Source: JBJXHG01 sp046160865 (GTDB lineage: Bacteria; Planctomycetota; UBA1135; GCA-002686595). From it: DNA of 16,635 nt. Below the pieces are notes generated by a model. It did no database searches. It was not told the origin of the DNA and saw only the letters and a program-made list of their open reading frames with translations. Of the stretch, positions 6,861-13,841 are shown one piece after another. Numbering within the stretch: position 1 is the first letter of the stretch; each line of letters starts with the position of its first letter. Both the position numbers and the translations under genes were made by a program. The DNA lies in the NCBI GenBank assembly GCA_046160865.1, contig JBJXHG010000021.1:1-16635 (forward strand), in the 5' to 3' direction.

Positions 6861-8342
6861 TCAGCGGCCGCAGGAAACCTCGTCACGGTTCGTGACGCGG
6901 TCGCCCTCGATCGCCTGCAGGCGTTCGACGGTGATGTCGCCCGTCGGGTACTCGCCCGTGAAGCAGGCGTTGCAGAACTTCTCGATCTTCGTGTTCCCCG
7001 CCTTTGCAGCGGCGTTCATCGCGTCGCGCTCGAGGTACATGAGGTAGTCGACGTCGAGGAGCTTGCGCACGTCGTCGATCGAGTGGTTCGTCGCGACGAA
7101 CTCCTTCTTCGTCGCCATGTCGATGCCGTACGGGCACGGCGCGACGAGCGGCGGGCTGCACGAGGCGAGGTAGACCTTGCGCGCGCCGGCCTCGCGCGCC
7201 ATGGACACGATCCGCCGCGCGGTGTTGCCGCGCACGATCGAGTCGTCGACGAGGAGGACGTCCTTGTCCTCGAACTCGAGCGGGATCGGGTTCAGCTTGC
7301 GCCGGATCGAGGTCTGGCGGCTGCCCTGGTTCGGCATGATGAACGTGCGGCCGATGTAGCGGTTCTTCACGAGCCCTTCGCGGTACGGCACGTCGAGCGC
7401 CATCGCCATCGCGAGCGCCGCATCGCGCGAGGAATCCGGGATCGGGATCACCGCGTCGGGCTTCGGTGCGCCGGAGTCCAGCCATTGCTTCGCGAGCGCT
7501 TCGCCGAAGCGGCGGCGCGTCTTGTAGACGGACACGTCGTCGAGGAACGAGTCCGGACGCGCGAAATAGACGAGCTCGAAGATGCACGGCCGGTGCGGCT
7601 TGTCCGAGAGCTTCCGGCGCACGACTTTGCGGTCCGCCGCGATGAACAGCGCCTCGCCGGCCTCGAGATCGAAGCTGCGCTTGTAGCCGTTGACGTCGAG
7701 CACGACGCTCTCGCTCGCGCACGCGTACCACTTGCCTTCCGGCGTGTCCTTCTCGCCGAACACGATCGGCTTGATGCCGAACGGATCGCGGAACGCGACC
7801 ATCCCGACGTCTGCGAGCGTCGCGACGACGGAGTAGGCGCCCTTCACGTCCTTGTAGACCTGCTTGACGGCGTAGAAGACGTCCTCGGCCGACACGTTGT
7901 GCCCCGGGCTCAAGCGCTCGCTCAAGGCGCGCGCGAACACGAACAGGATCACTTCGAGGTCGCAGCTCGAGTTGAGGCGCGTCCCGCTGTTCTTGAAGTG
8001 GCGGTCGAGCAGCTCGGTGAAGTTCGTCACGTTGCCGTTGTGCGCCATCGCGACGCCGATCGGGAACGTCAGGTGGAAGGGCTGTGCGTCGTCCTTGCGG
8101 CCGCGGCCGACGGTCGGATAGCGCACGTGCCCGACGCCGAGGTTGCCGCGCAAGCGCTCCATGTTGCGCTCGTTGAAGATCTCGAGCACGAGCCCGAGGC
8201 CCTTCTTCACGTGGAACGAGTCCGTGAACGTGATGATCCCGGCGGCGTCCTGGCCGCGATGCTGCACCGCCAGGAGACCTTCGTAGATCTCGCCAGCGAC
8301 GTCGACGCCGTCAGGCCCGTAGATGCCGATGAATCCACACAT
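6861..8342 (-). CDS. purF: Amidophosphoribosyltransferase (PurF)
   Basis: PurF makes 5-phosphoribosylamine from PRPP and glutamine, the first committed step of de novo purine synthesis, in the cytoplasm. The 493-residue protein starts MCGFIGIYG, so Cys2 becomes the N-terminal nucleophile of the glutaminase once Met is removed. This fixes the start at 8342 although the frame is open to 8429. AVQHRGQDAAGI and HNGNVTN are typical of class II amidotransferases. The phosphoribosyltransferase domain carries the PRPP loop VLLVDDSIVRGNT (362-374). C253, C403, C457 and C460 (RPCIF, APCPYGID, FCNACFTG) correspond to the four cysteines that hold the 4Fe-4S cluster in Bacillus subtilis-type PurF, but there is no propeptide before the nucleophile. 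Length is usual. No other purine gene is adjacent. Confidence 0.97.
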   Translation of the reverse strand: MCGFIGIYGPDGVDVAGEIYEGLLAVQHRGQDAAGIITFTDSFHVKKGLGLVLEIFNERNMERLRGNLGVGHVRYPTVGRGRKDDAQPFHLTFPIGVAMAHNGNVTNFTELLDRHFKNSGTRLNSSCDLEVILFVFARALSERLSPGHNVSAEDVFYAVKQVYKDVKGAYSVVATLADVGMVAFRDPFGIKPIVFGEKDTPEGKWYACASESVVLDVNGYKRSFDLEAGEALFIAADRKVVRRKLSDKPHRPCIFELVYFARPDSFLDDVSVYKTRRRFGEALAKQWLDSGAPKPDAVIPIPDSSRDAALAMAMALDVPYREGLVKNRYIGRTFIMPNQGSRQTSIRRKLNPIPLEFEDKDVLLVDDSIVRGNTARRIVSMAREAGARKVYLASCSPPLVAPCPYGIDMATKKEFVATNHSIDDVRKLLDVDYLMYLERDAMNAAAKAGNTKIEKFCNACFTGEYPTGDITVERLQAIEGDRVTNRDEVSCGR

Positions 8343-8400
8343 GCGCTCGCCGAACTCCGACCGGCCTGCGTGACTTCGATGCGCTGGCCGAGAAGAGAAC

Positions 8401-8429
8401 ACCATAGGCCGCCTGCACGAGACCGGCAA
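8401..8429 (-). promoter_or_regulatory. Candidate sigma-70-type promoter for purF
   Basis: On the minus strand TTGCCG (complement of 8424-8429) and TATGGT (complement of 8401-8406) are separated by exactly 17 bases, each matching the consensus at four of six positions. A start near 8394 would give a leader of about 50 bases. Both divergent genes must be served from this short gap, which supports a promoter here. Confidence 0.4.
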
Positions 8430-8446
8430 GGTTGCGAAGGTGCGCT

Positions 8447-8452
8447 TATAGT
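8447..8452 (+). promoter_or_regulatory. Candidate -10 box for the GT9 gene
   Basis: TATAGT is a five of six match to the -10 consensus in an otherwise GC-rich gap. There is no good -35 hexamer at 17 bases. Transcription would begin near 8459, which favours the ATG at 8492 over the one at 8465 as the translation start. Confidence 0.35.
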
Positions 8453-8491
8453 GGGCGGCTCCCGATGCCGGCCTCGACTGCTCACGTTCCG

Positions 8492-9757
8492 ATGAAGCGC
8501 CTGCAGGCCGCGGACAAGTTCCTCGGGCGCTTGGGTTGCACTTTGCTGCAGCCGCTGCGTTGGAAGCGCTGGCTGAACGGCGCGCCGAGCGAGCCGCGCA
8601 ACGTCTTGCTGATCAAGTTCTGGGGCATCGGCAGCCTCCAACTCTTGACGCCGGCCGTGCGCACGCTGCGCGCTCGCCACCCGGGCGCGCGCTTCACGCT
8701 CCTCACGCTGAACGAGAACGCCGAGTTCGCGCGCGGCCTCCAGCTCTTCGACGACGTGCGCACGCTCGACGTGCGCAGCGGGCGAGGCGTACGCGGCTGG
8801 GCGCGCATCGCACACCGGATCGTCGCGCTCGTGCGCGAAACGCGCAGCGCACGCTTCGACCGCGTGTACGACTTCGAGTTCTTCACGCGCTTCTCGGCGC
8901 TCGTCTCGCTCGCCGCGGGCGCGCGCGAGACGTCGGGCTTCGCCGCGCCGAACGTCTGGCGCGGCGGGTTCCACACGCGCACCGTGCCGTTCAACCGCTA
9001 CTGGCACGTCGCGCGCAATTTCCGCGCGCTCGCCGGCGGCGAGGACGGCGAGGACGTCGGTTTCGAGGACCTCGTGGCGTATCGACCGACTCCCACCGAC
9101 GAGCGCGCGATCGGCGAGCGGCTCGCCGGGATCGCCGGCCGCACGTTCGTCGTGCTCAATCCGAACGCGGGGCACCTATCGCTCGAACGTCGTTGGCCGG
9201 CGAGCTCCTTCGCGCGCCTCGCGCGCTCGCTCGTCGAAGAGGACGGCACGCCTGTGGTGTTCATCGGGAGCAGCGGCGAGGTCGAGTACGTGCGCGCGAT
9301 CGTCGCGGAAACCGGTGCATCGCCGGAGAGCCACGTGATCGACCTGTGCGGCAAGCTCTCGATCGGCGAGCTGTGCACGCTGCTCGGCAAGGCCGGCGTG
9401 ATCGTCACGAACGACAGCGGTCCGATGCACCTCGGCGCGGCGACCGGCACGCCGACCGTCGGCCTGTTCGGGCCGGAGACGCCGGTGATGTACGGCCCAC
9501 TCGGCTCGCGCACGACGGCGCTGTGGAAGCCACCGGTATGCAGCCCGTGCATCAACGTGCACGACAACAAGGTCTACACCTGCGTCCACGGCACGCCGGA
9601 GTGTCTCGTCAACATCTCGCACGACGAAGTGCTCGAAGAAGTGCGCTTGTGGCTGTGGGACCGCGTGCTCCAGCCGCGCGGCGTGTGGGCGCGCCGCGGC
9701 GCGCTACACGTCCTGCGCGGACCGCCGCACGAGTGGTTCGAGGAGCTGCCGAAGTGA
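8492..9757 (+). CDS. GT9 family glycosyltransferase (ADP-heptose:LPS heptosyltransferase-like)
   Basis: The 421-residue product has the GT9 GT-B layout. The N-terminal domain holds RNVLLIKFWGIGSLQLLTPAV (about 36-56), the usual acceptor-side start with the catalytic acidic residue replaced or displaced relative to classic WaaC/WaaF (GDxxxxxP becomes GIGSLQLLTP). The C-terminal donor domain holds NPNAGHLSLERRWP (223-236) and TNDSGPMHLGAATGTPTVGLFGP (about 306-328), the hallmark of heptosyltransferases. Four late cysteines (C350, C353, C364, C371) match the cysteine-rich tail of many GT9 proteins. Family members add heptose or related sugars to lipid A-linked cores on the cytoplasmic side of the inner membrane. 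The ATG at 8465 is an alternative start; neither has a clear ribosome binding site. The radical SAM gene follows on the same strand after 184 bp. Exact sugar unknown. Confidence 0.92.
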   Translation: MKRLQAADKFLGRLGCTLLQPLRWKRWLNGAPSEPRNVLLIKFWGIGSLQLLTPAVRTLRARHPGARFTLLTLNENAEFARGLQLFDDVRTLDVRSGRGVRGWARIAHRIVALVRETRSARFDRVYDFEFFTRFSALVSLAAGARETSGFAAPNVWRGGFHTRTVPFNRYWHVARNFRALAGGEDGEDVGFEDLVAYRPTPTDERAIGERLAGIAGRTFVVLNPNAGHLSLERRWPASSFARLARSLVEEDGTPVVFIGSSGEVEYVRAIVAETGASPESHVIDLCGKLSIGELCTLLGKAGVIVTNDSGPMHLGAATGTPTVGLFGPETPVMYGPLGSRTTALWKPPVCSPCINVHDNKVYTCVHGTPECLVNISHDEVLEEVRLWLWDRVLQPRGVWARRGALHVLRGPPHEWFEELPK

Positions 9758-9879
9758 GCGCGCGCGGGTGCCGGTTGCGCGTAGCGCCCGCGCTCGGTCA
9801 GGACGCGCGCCACTCACGTGCCCCGACGATGGACTCTCTGCTCCAAAAGTCGGGCGCTCGCGATGGCGCCGTCCGCGGC

Positions 9880-9918
9880 GCACTCGCGAGTGCCGACTCC
9901 CGCGGCCGAAGGCCGCGG
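9880..9918 (+). promoter_or_regulatory. Paired palindrome and strong hairpin upstream of the second radical SAM gene
   Basis: GCACTCGCGAGTGC (9880-9893) is a perfect 14-base palindrome. Six bases on, CCGCGGCC (9900-9907) pairs perfectly with GGCCGCGG (9911-9918) around GAA. The hairpin ends 23 bases before the GTG start. It could be an operator, a leader structure, or a terminator for the GT9 gene; no T-run follows. Confidence 0.4.
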
Positions 9919-9941
9919 AATCTTCGCGGGGCGGCAACGGC

Positions 9942-11318
9942 GTGAACGTGCTCCTGCTCAACCCGCCCGGCGAGCGCACCTACATCCGCGACTACTTCTG
10001 CTCGAAGACCACGAAGTCGAACTACCTCTTCCATCCGATCGACCTCATCGTGCTGTCCGGCACGCTGCACGCGCACCACGCGACGTCGGTGCTCGATTGC
10101 ATGGCCGAGCGCCTCGACGCGCGCGCGGCGGGGCTGCGCATCGACGAGCTCGCTCCCGATGTGATCGTGAGTCTCGTCGGGTCCGTCTCGTGGCGCGAGG
10201 ACAAGGCGTTCCTCGCAACGCAAGCGCGGCTCGGCCGGCGCGTCCTCGTGATCGGCGACGTGCTGCACGAGCGCTCGGTCGAGCGTCTCGCGCAAGAGCC
10301 CTGGATCGAAGCCGCGCTGCACGAGTTCGCGACGCAAGACGTCGTGCACTATCTCGCCGGTGAACTCGAGCGCGTCGAGAACATGACGCTGCGACGCGCG
10401 GACGGAACCGCCGAGCGCGTCCAGCGCGGATCGAAGAAGGGCGAGTACCGCGTGCCGATGCCGCGTCACGAGCTCTTTCCGCGCAAGGGCTACCACTTCT
10501 CGTTCGCGAAGCGCGAGCCGTTCGCCACCGTGCTCACCGACTACGGCTGCCCGTATCCGTGCACGTTCTGCGTCATCGGCACGCTCGGGTTCAAGCAGCG
10601 GCCGATCGACGACGTCCTCGAAGAGATCGATCACCTGCGCGCGCAGGGCATCACCGAGATCTTCTTCATGGACCAGACGTTCGGCGTCGTGAAGAAGCGC
10701 GGGCTCGAGCTGTGTCGCGCGCTCGCGGAGCGCGGCGACTTGTCGTGGACGACGTTCTGCCGACCCGACACCGCCGACGACGAGCTCTGCGCCGCGATGA
10801 AGCGCGCCGGCTGCCACACGGTGATTCTCGGCGTCGAGAGCGCCGACGACAAAGTGCTCGCCGCGTACAAGAAGGGCTACGTCGCGCAGGCCGTGCGCGA
10901 CGGCTTCGCGCGCGTGCACGCGCACGGGCTGCGCTCCGTCGGCACGTTCATCGTCGGGCTGCCGGAAGAGAGCGAAGAGTCCATCGCGCGCACGCTCGAC
11001 CTCGCGCTCGAGCTCGACATGGACTTCATGAGCCTGAACATGGCCGTGCCGCGCTTCGGAACTCCGTTTCGCGCGCGCGCCGTCGAGCTCGGGCTCGCGG
11101 ATCCCGACGACCTCGTCATGGATCAAGGCGGCGCGGACGCGTTCTTGCCGACGAAGACGCTCGATCGCGAGCGCATGCTCGCATTGAAGAAGTCGATGGT
11201 GCGGCGCTTCTATCTGCGCCCGAAGTATCTGTGGCGGAGGTTGACGTCCGTGCGCACGGCGCAAGAGTTCAAGGGGCAAGTGCGCGAGGGCCTGGCGCTG
11301 CTCCGGCAGAACCTCTGA
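9942..11318 (+). CDS. B12-binding-type radical SAM protein (second, not a close copy of the first)
   Basis: The 458-residue protein starts at a GTG (VNVLLLNPPGERTYIRDY), the usual beginning of the N-terminal cobalamin-binding-like domain in class B radical SAM enzymes. The frame is open back to 9768, but that part reads as arginine-rich noncoding sequence and contains strong hairpins. The radical SAM cluster motif is C203-x3-C207-x2-C210 (YGCPYPCTFC), followed by ITEIFFMDQTFGV and GVESADDKVL, typical barrel strands of the family. No DxHxxG is seen, so any cobalamin would lack the usual histidine ligand. The substrate is unknown; the upstream GT9 gene suggests modification of a lipid or sugar of the envelope. 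A GGGGCGG stretch just upstream may serve as a weak ribosome binding site. The gene converges on the TPR gene, whose stop is 35 bp away. Confidence 0.93.
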   Translation: MNVLLLNPPGERTYIRDYFCSKTTKSNYLFHPIDLIVLSGTLHAHHATSVLDCMAERLDARAAGLRIDELAPDVIVSLVGSVSWREDKAFLATQARLGRRVLVIGDVLHERSVERLAQEPWIEAALHEFATQDVVHYLAGELERVENMTLRRADGTAERVQRGSKKGEYRVPMPRHELFPRKGYHFSFAKREPFATVLTDYGCPYPCTFCVIGTLGFKQRPIDDVLEEIDHLRAQGITEIFFMDQTFGVVKKRGLELCRALAERGDLSWTTFCRPDTADDELCAAMKRAGCHTVILGVESADDKVLAAYKKGYVAQAVRDGFARVHAHGLRSVGTFIVGLPEESEESIARTLDLALELDMDFMSLNMAVPRFGTPFRARAVELGLADPDDLVMDQGGADAFLPTKTLDRERMLALKKSMVRRFYLRPKYLWRRLTSVRTAQEFKGQVREGLALLRQNL

Positions 11319-11335
11319 GCGCGCTGCGCGCGCGG

Positions 11336-11357
11336 GTGAGGCGGCAGACCGCCTCAC
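11336..11357. terminator. Convergent hairpin between radical SAM and TPR genes
   Basis: GTGAGGCGG (11336-11344) pairs perfectly with CCGCCTCAC (11349-11357) around CAGA. It lies between the ends of two convergent genes and contains the TGA stop of the leftward TPR gene (complement of 11354-11356). It is followed by a run of C on the plus strand rather than T, so it is probably a bidirectional termination or 3' end hairpin not dependent on a U tract. Confidence 0.6.
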
Positions 11358-12232
11358 CCCCCCAGCAGCTGGTCCTTGAACTTGAGCAGGTTCTCGTGCA
11401 TCCGCTTCAAGTCCTCGTCGGCGCCGCCGAGCGCGAAGTAGCGCTCGTAGTGCTCGAACGCCTTCTTCGTGCGCTCGCGGTCTTGGTACGTGTCGCTCAG
11501 CGTGTGGCACAGGATCGCGAGGTTCTTGTGCGCGTCCAGATACGCCGCGTCCATCTCGAGCGCCTTCTCGTACTGCGCGATCGCGTCCTCGTCCTTCGCT
11601 TCCTTCTCGAGCGCGACGCCCTTGAGGAAGTAACCCATCGCGTGCTTCGGGTGCGCTTGGATGAACGCGTCCGACTGACGCAGCGCATCGGCCGCGTTCT
11701 CCGCGCGCAGCGCGAGCTCGATGGAGACGCGCGCGACGAGCGCGCTCTTCGGGTCGAGCTTCTCCGCGGCGGCGAGTTCCTTGCGCGCTTCCTCGTGCTT
11801 GCCCGCGCGTCCAAGCAACTCGGCGAACGCGAGACGCGCGCCGACATCGTTCGGATCGCTCTGCACGGCCTCGCGCATCAGGATCTCGGCATCGACTCCG
11901 TTGCCCGTCAGCATCAATGCACGCGCGAGACCGACTTGCGCCGGAATCGCCTTCGGGCGCTTCGACAGCACGTCGCCGAACGACTTCTCCGCGTCGGCCG
12001 GACGCCCGATCAACAATTGCGTTTCGCCGGCCAAGTAGCGTGCGCGGGGCCAATCCGCGTCGCTCGCGGCGACCTTGCCCGTGATCTCGAGCACGCGCGC
12101 GTACTGCCCGGCCTCGAAGGCTTTGGTCGCTTGCGCGAGCGCAGTTTCGCCCACGACGCGCGGTGCGGGTTCGGCGCGGAAGAACGCCGGCGCGAGCGCG
12201 CCGACGACGGACAAGAGAAGCGAGGTCGACAT
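11354..12232 (-). CDS. Secreted or periplasmic TPR-repeat protein
   Basis: The 292-residue product starts with a short signal peptide (MSTSLLLSVVGALAPAFFRA, cleavage near residue 20). The rest is tetratricopeptide-type helical repeats: ATKAFEAGQYARVLEITGKV (35-54), AEKSFGDVLSKRPKAIPAQV (81-100), ILMREAVQSDPNDVGARLAF (117-136), KELAAAEKLDPKSALVARVS (151-170) and AIAQYEKALEMDAAYLDAHK (217-236), with A, G, Y and P residues at canonical positions. TPR domains are protein-binding scaffolds, so a partner rather than a reaction should be sought. The start is the ATG at 12232, with GGAG seven bases upstream; the frame is open further back to 12349 but that part is unlikely. It lies 157 bp downstream of the small secreted protein gene on the same strand. 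Confidence 0.88.
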   Translation of the reverse strand: MSTSLLLSVVGALAPAFFRAEPAPRVVGETALAQATKAFEAGQYARVLEITGKVAASDADWPRARYLAGETQLLIGRPADAEKSFGDVLSKRPKAIPAQVGLARALMLTGNGVDAEILMREAVQSDPNDVGARLAFAELLGRAGKHEEARKELAAAEKLDPKSALVARVSIELALRAENAADALRQSDAFIQAHPKHAMGYFLKGVALEKEAKDEDAIAQYEKALEMDAAYLDAHKNLAILCHTLSDTYQDRERTKKAFEHYERYFALGGADEDLKRMHENLLKFKDQLLGG

Positions 12233-12372
12233 GGTTTCACTCCGAGATCCGCGGCTTTGAAATGTGCGCCGATCGCGCGCAGCCGCGCGCGCGTTGGCGT
12301 GTGCAGGAGAGCTTGCTGCGCGACAGGTGAACCGAGACCGGACGGCCATCCGGCCGGCCTCGGCGTCTGCTC

Positions 12373-12395
12373 ATCCGAGACTTGGAGTCTCAGAT
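12373..12395 (-). terminator. 10-bp hairpin over the stop codon of the small secreted protein gene
   Basis: Positions 12373-12382 pair with 12386-12395 around a three-base loop. In minus-strand RNA all ten pairs form (one is G-U, from 12376 and 12392), while plus-strand RNA would have a C-A mismatch there. This asymmetry suggests the structure works in the transcript of the leftward gene. The TGA stop (12390-12392) is inside the stem. No U tract follows. Confidence 0.55.
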
Positions 12396-12611
12396 CCTGG
12401 CCAAGTTGCCGAGCACCAGCTTCGAGACGTCGGCGCGCGCGACCGTCGAGGTCGCGAGCGCTTCCGTCCCGTAAGAACGCAGCGCGTTCGCCTTGGAGGC
12501 GAGCGGGCACTTGTTCTCACAGCGGTAGCTCGACAGAGACTTGCAATCGCCACCGGCGAACGCCGGCACGATCAGGGCTGCAACAGCAGCGAGGGCAAAC
12601 AGCTTCTTCAT
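12390..12611 (-). CDS. Small secreted cysteine-containing protein (73 residues)
   Basis: I do not recognise a family. MKKLFALAAVAALIVPAFA is a textbook signal peptide, with likely cleavage after AFA. The mature part of about 54 residues begins GGDCKSLSSYRCENKCP, with three cysteines spaced C-x7-C-x3-C, then a helix-prone stretch with no further cysteine. An odd number of cysteines leaves one free for a partner, metal or mixed disulfide. The start is well supported by GGGAGG (complement of 12618-12623) upstream of the ATG at 12611, although that site is locked in a hairpin. The gene is 96 bp downstream of the membrane thioredoxin-like gene and upstream of the TPR gene. A role as substrate, sensor or effector of that system is inference. 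Confidence 0.8.
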   Translation of the reverse strand: MKKLFALAAVAALIVPAFAGGDCKSLSSYRCENKCPLASKANALRSYGTEALATSTVARADVSKLVLGNLARI

Positions 12612-12616
12612 AGGAA

Positions 12617-12644
12617 TCCTCCCGGGCGTGATGCCCGTGGAGGA
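12617..12644 (-). promoter_or_regulatory. RBS-sequestering hairpin in the leader of the small secreted protein gene
   Basis: In the leftward transcript CCUCC, a bulged A, and CGGGC pair with GCCCG and GGAGG around the loop AUCAC; one extra U-A pair closes the base, giving 11 pairs. The GGAGG that pairs is the Shine-Dalgarno sequence of the gene at 12611, six bases from the ATG. Plus-strand positions are 12618-12627 with 12633-12637 and 12639-12643, bulge at 12638. Folding would block ribosome binding, so translation should need the hairpin to open through a protein, a ligand, heat or upstream translation. Confidence 0.7.
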
Positions 12645-12673
12645 ACGAGGACACGGCGAGGCGCGCGGATCCG

Positions 12674-12686
12674 GCCGCAAAGCGGC
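12674..12686 (-). terminator. Small hairpin after the thioredoxin-like gene
   Basis: GCCGC (12674-12678) pairs with GCGGC (12682-12686) around AAA, 21 bases past the stop of the membrane thioredoxin-like gene in the direction of transcription. It could end the sigma operon or act as an attenuator before the small secreted protein gene. The stem is short and no U tract follows. Confidence 0.3.
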
Positions 12687-12707
12687 GGTTTCCGTGTTTC
12701 GGTTGCG

Positions 12708-13841
12708 TCACCGCGGCGCGTCGGCCGCGCGCACGACCTCGGGGAAGCGCCCGTCCTGCTCGAGGCGCACGAGCAGTGCCGCGAAGTCGAGCTCGTAGCT
12801 CGTGCCGCGGTGCGCCGCGAGCGCTTGCTCGATCTCGGCGCGCGCGTCGTCGACAGCGGTGCGCGCGCGCGCAGCCTCGAACCGCACCACGGCATCGCGC
12901 TCGATGCGGGCGAGCCCGCTGCGCGCGCGTTGCGCGAACTCGTCGCCTTCGACGCGCGACGCGGCGAGCGCGCGGTACTCGCGCTCCGCGGCGGCGAGCT
13001 CGAGCTCGCTTTCGGCTCGTCGGGCGTCGGTGAGTCGCTGTGCGCGCGCGCGCACGACCTCCCACGACGGTGCGTCGTCGCGCGCGCGCACGACCGCCAG
13101 CGCGTCGAAAAGACTCGCGACGAACCGCGCGGCGTGCGGAGCGCGCACGAGCGGCGCGGTCGCGCTGCCTTCCGCGTTCCACACCTCGAGGAACGGGTAG
13201 CCCTGCTCGACGAGCTCCATCGCGCGCGCCTTCGGCAGCGACGCGAGGTCGATGCGCAGAGGCACGAAGCGCTCGGCGGTCTCGACGACACCCGCGTCGG
13301 CGAACACGAGCTTGTCGAGCGCGGCGCACAGGGGACAGCCGGGCAGCGTGCCGAAGACGAGCAGCGGGCGGCGCGACGCGCGCGCGAGCAGCCGCGCGTC
13401 CGCATCGCTCGTCAGCCACTGCACGCGGCCGTCCTCGCCGCGTGGATCGAAGTCGGCGAAGCGCGCGGGCAGTGCGTCGTCGTCCGCGCACGGCGGCGGC
13501 GTCACCCCCGCGAGCGCGGCGACGGGAATGCACTGCAGGGCGAGCGGCTCGCTCGACGGCGTGTGGCGCACACGCCACGCGATTGCGCCGGCGATCGCCG
13601 CGAGCAGAACGGCGGCGGCCGCGGCGCGCGGCACGCGCTGCGAGCGCGGGAGCTGCGCTGCGAGCACCCCGAACGTCAGCTTCGAGCGCGCTTCGCCGCA
13701 CGCGTCGAGCCCGGTCAACGCGTGGACGGTGCGAAAGTCGTCCGCGAGCGCGCGCATCTCGGGCTCGAGCTGCGTCACCGGCGCGCTCGCGTCCGCCCAA
13801 GCGCGGAGGCGATCGAAGCGTGTCGATTCGTCGTGGTTCAC
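12708..13841 (-). CDS. Membrane protein with extracytoplasmic thioredoxin-like domain, probable anti-sigma partner
   Basis: The GTG start at 13841 overlaps the TGA stop of the ECF sigma gene as GTGA, which indicates translational coupling. The 377-residue protein has a cytoplasmic N-terminal part (1-68), one membrane helix (about 72-90, AAAAAVLLAAIAGAIAW) flanked by R on both sides, and a long outer part. That part holds a thioredoxin-like fold (about 155-230) with LLVFGTLPGCPLCAALDKLV (active-site-like C169-P-L-C172) and a likely cis-proline in GYPFLEV, resembling DsbD C-terminal or thioredoxin_7 domains. Two more outer cysteines are C104 and C118. Residues 270-377 are helical and charged. 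The N-terminal part lacks the zinc HxxxCxxC motif of ZAS anti-sigma factors, so the anti-sigma role rests on position and topology. The thioredoxin-like fold is confident; the regulatory function is inference. Confidence 0.85.
   Translation of the reverse strand: MNHDESTRFDRLRAWADASAPVTQLEPEMRALADDFRTVHALTGLDACGEARSKLTFGVLAAQLPRSQRVPRAAAAAVLLAAIAGAIAWRVRHTPSSEPLALQCIPVAALAGVTPPPCADDDALPARFADFDPRGEDGRVQWLTSDADARLLARASRRPLLVFGTLPGCPLCAALDKLVFADAGVVETAERFVPLRIDLASLPKARAMELVEQGYPFLEVWNAEGSATAPLVRAPHAARFVASLFDALAVVRARDDAPSWEVVRARAQRLTDARRAESELELAAAEREYRALAASRVEGDEFAQRARSGLARIERDAVVRFEAARARTAVDDARAEIEQALAAHRGTSYELDFAALLVRLEQDGRFPEVVRAADAPR

Noticed and set aside
8432..8491. Upstream starts (TTG at 8432, ATG at 8465) for the GT9 gene
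   Set aside because: The TTG frame runs through the TATAGT -10-like box, and the added residues look noncoding. The ATG at 8465 remains possible but would leave almost no leader.
9779..9825. Possible further R2 copy (CGTAGCGCCCGCGC and CACTCACGTG resemble R2 parts)
   Set aside because: The diagnostic TCGGAATCGA core and its inverted partner are absent; short GC-rich matches are expected by chance.
9900..9918. UUCG tetraloop terminator on the minus strand
   Set aside because: The symmetric pairing leaves a three-base loop; shifting to a UUCG loop breaks the next pair (C-C). No minus-strand gene ends there either.
9768..9941. N-terminal extension of the second radical SAM protein
   Set aside because: The extra 58 residues are arginine-rich, cover strong hairpins, and the family start motif VNVLLLNPPGE begins at the GTG at 9942.
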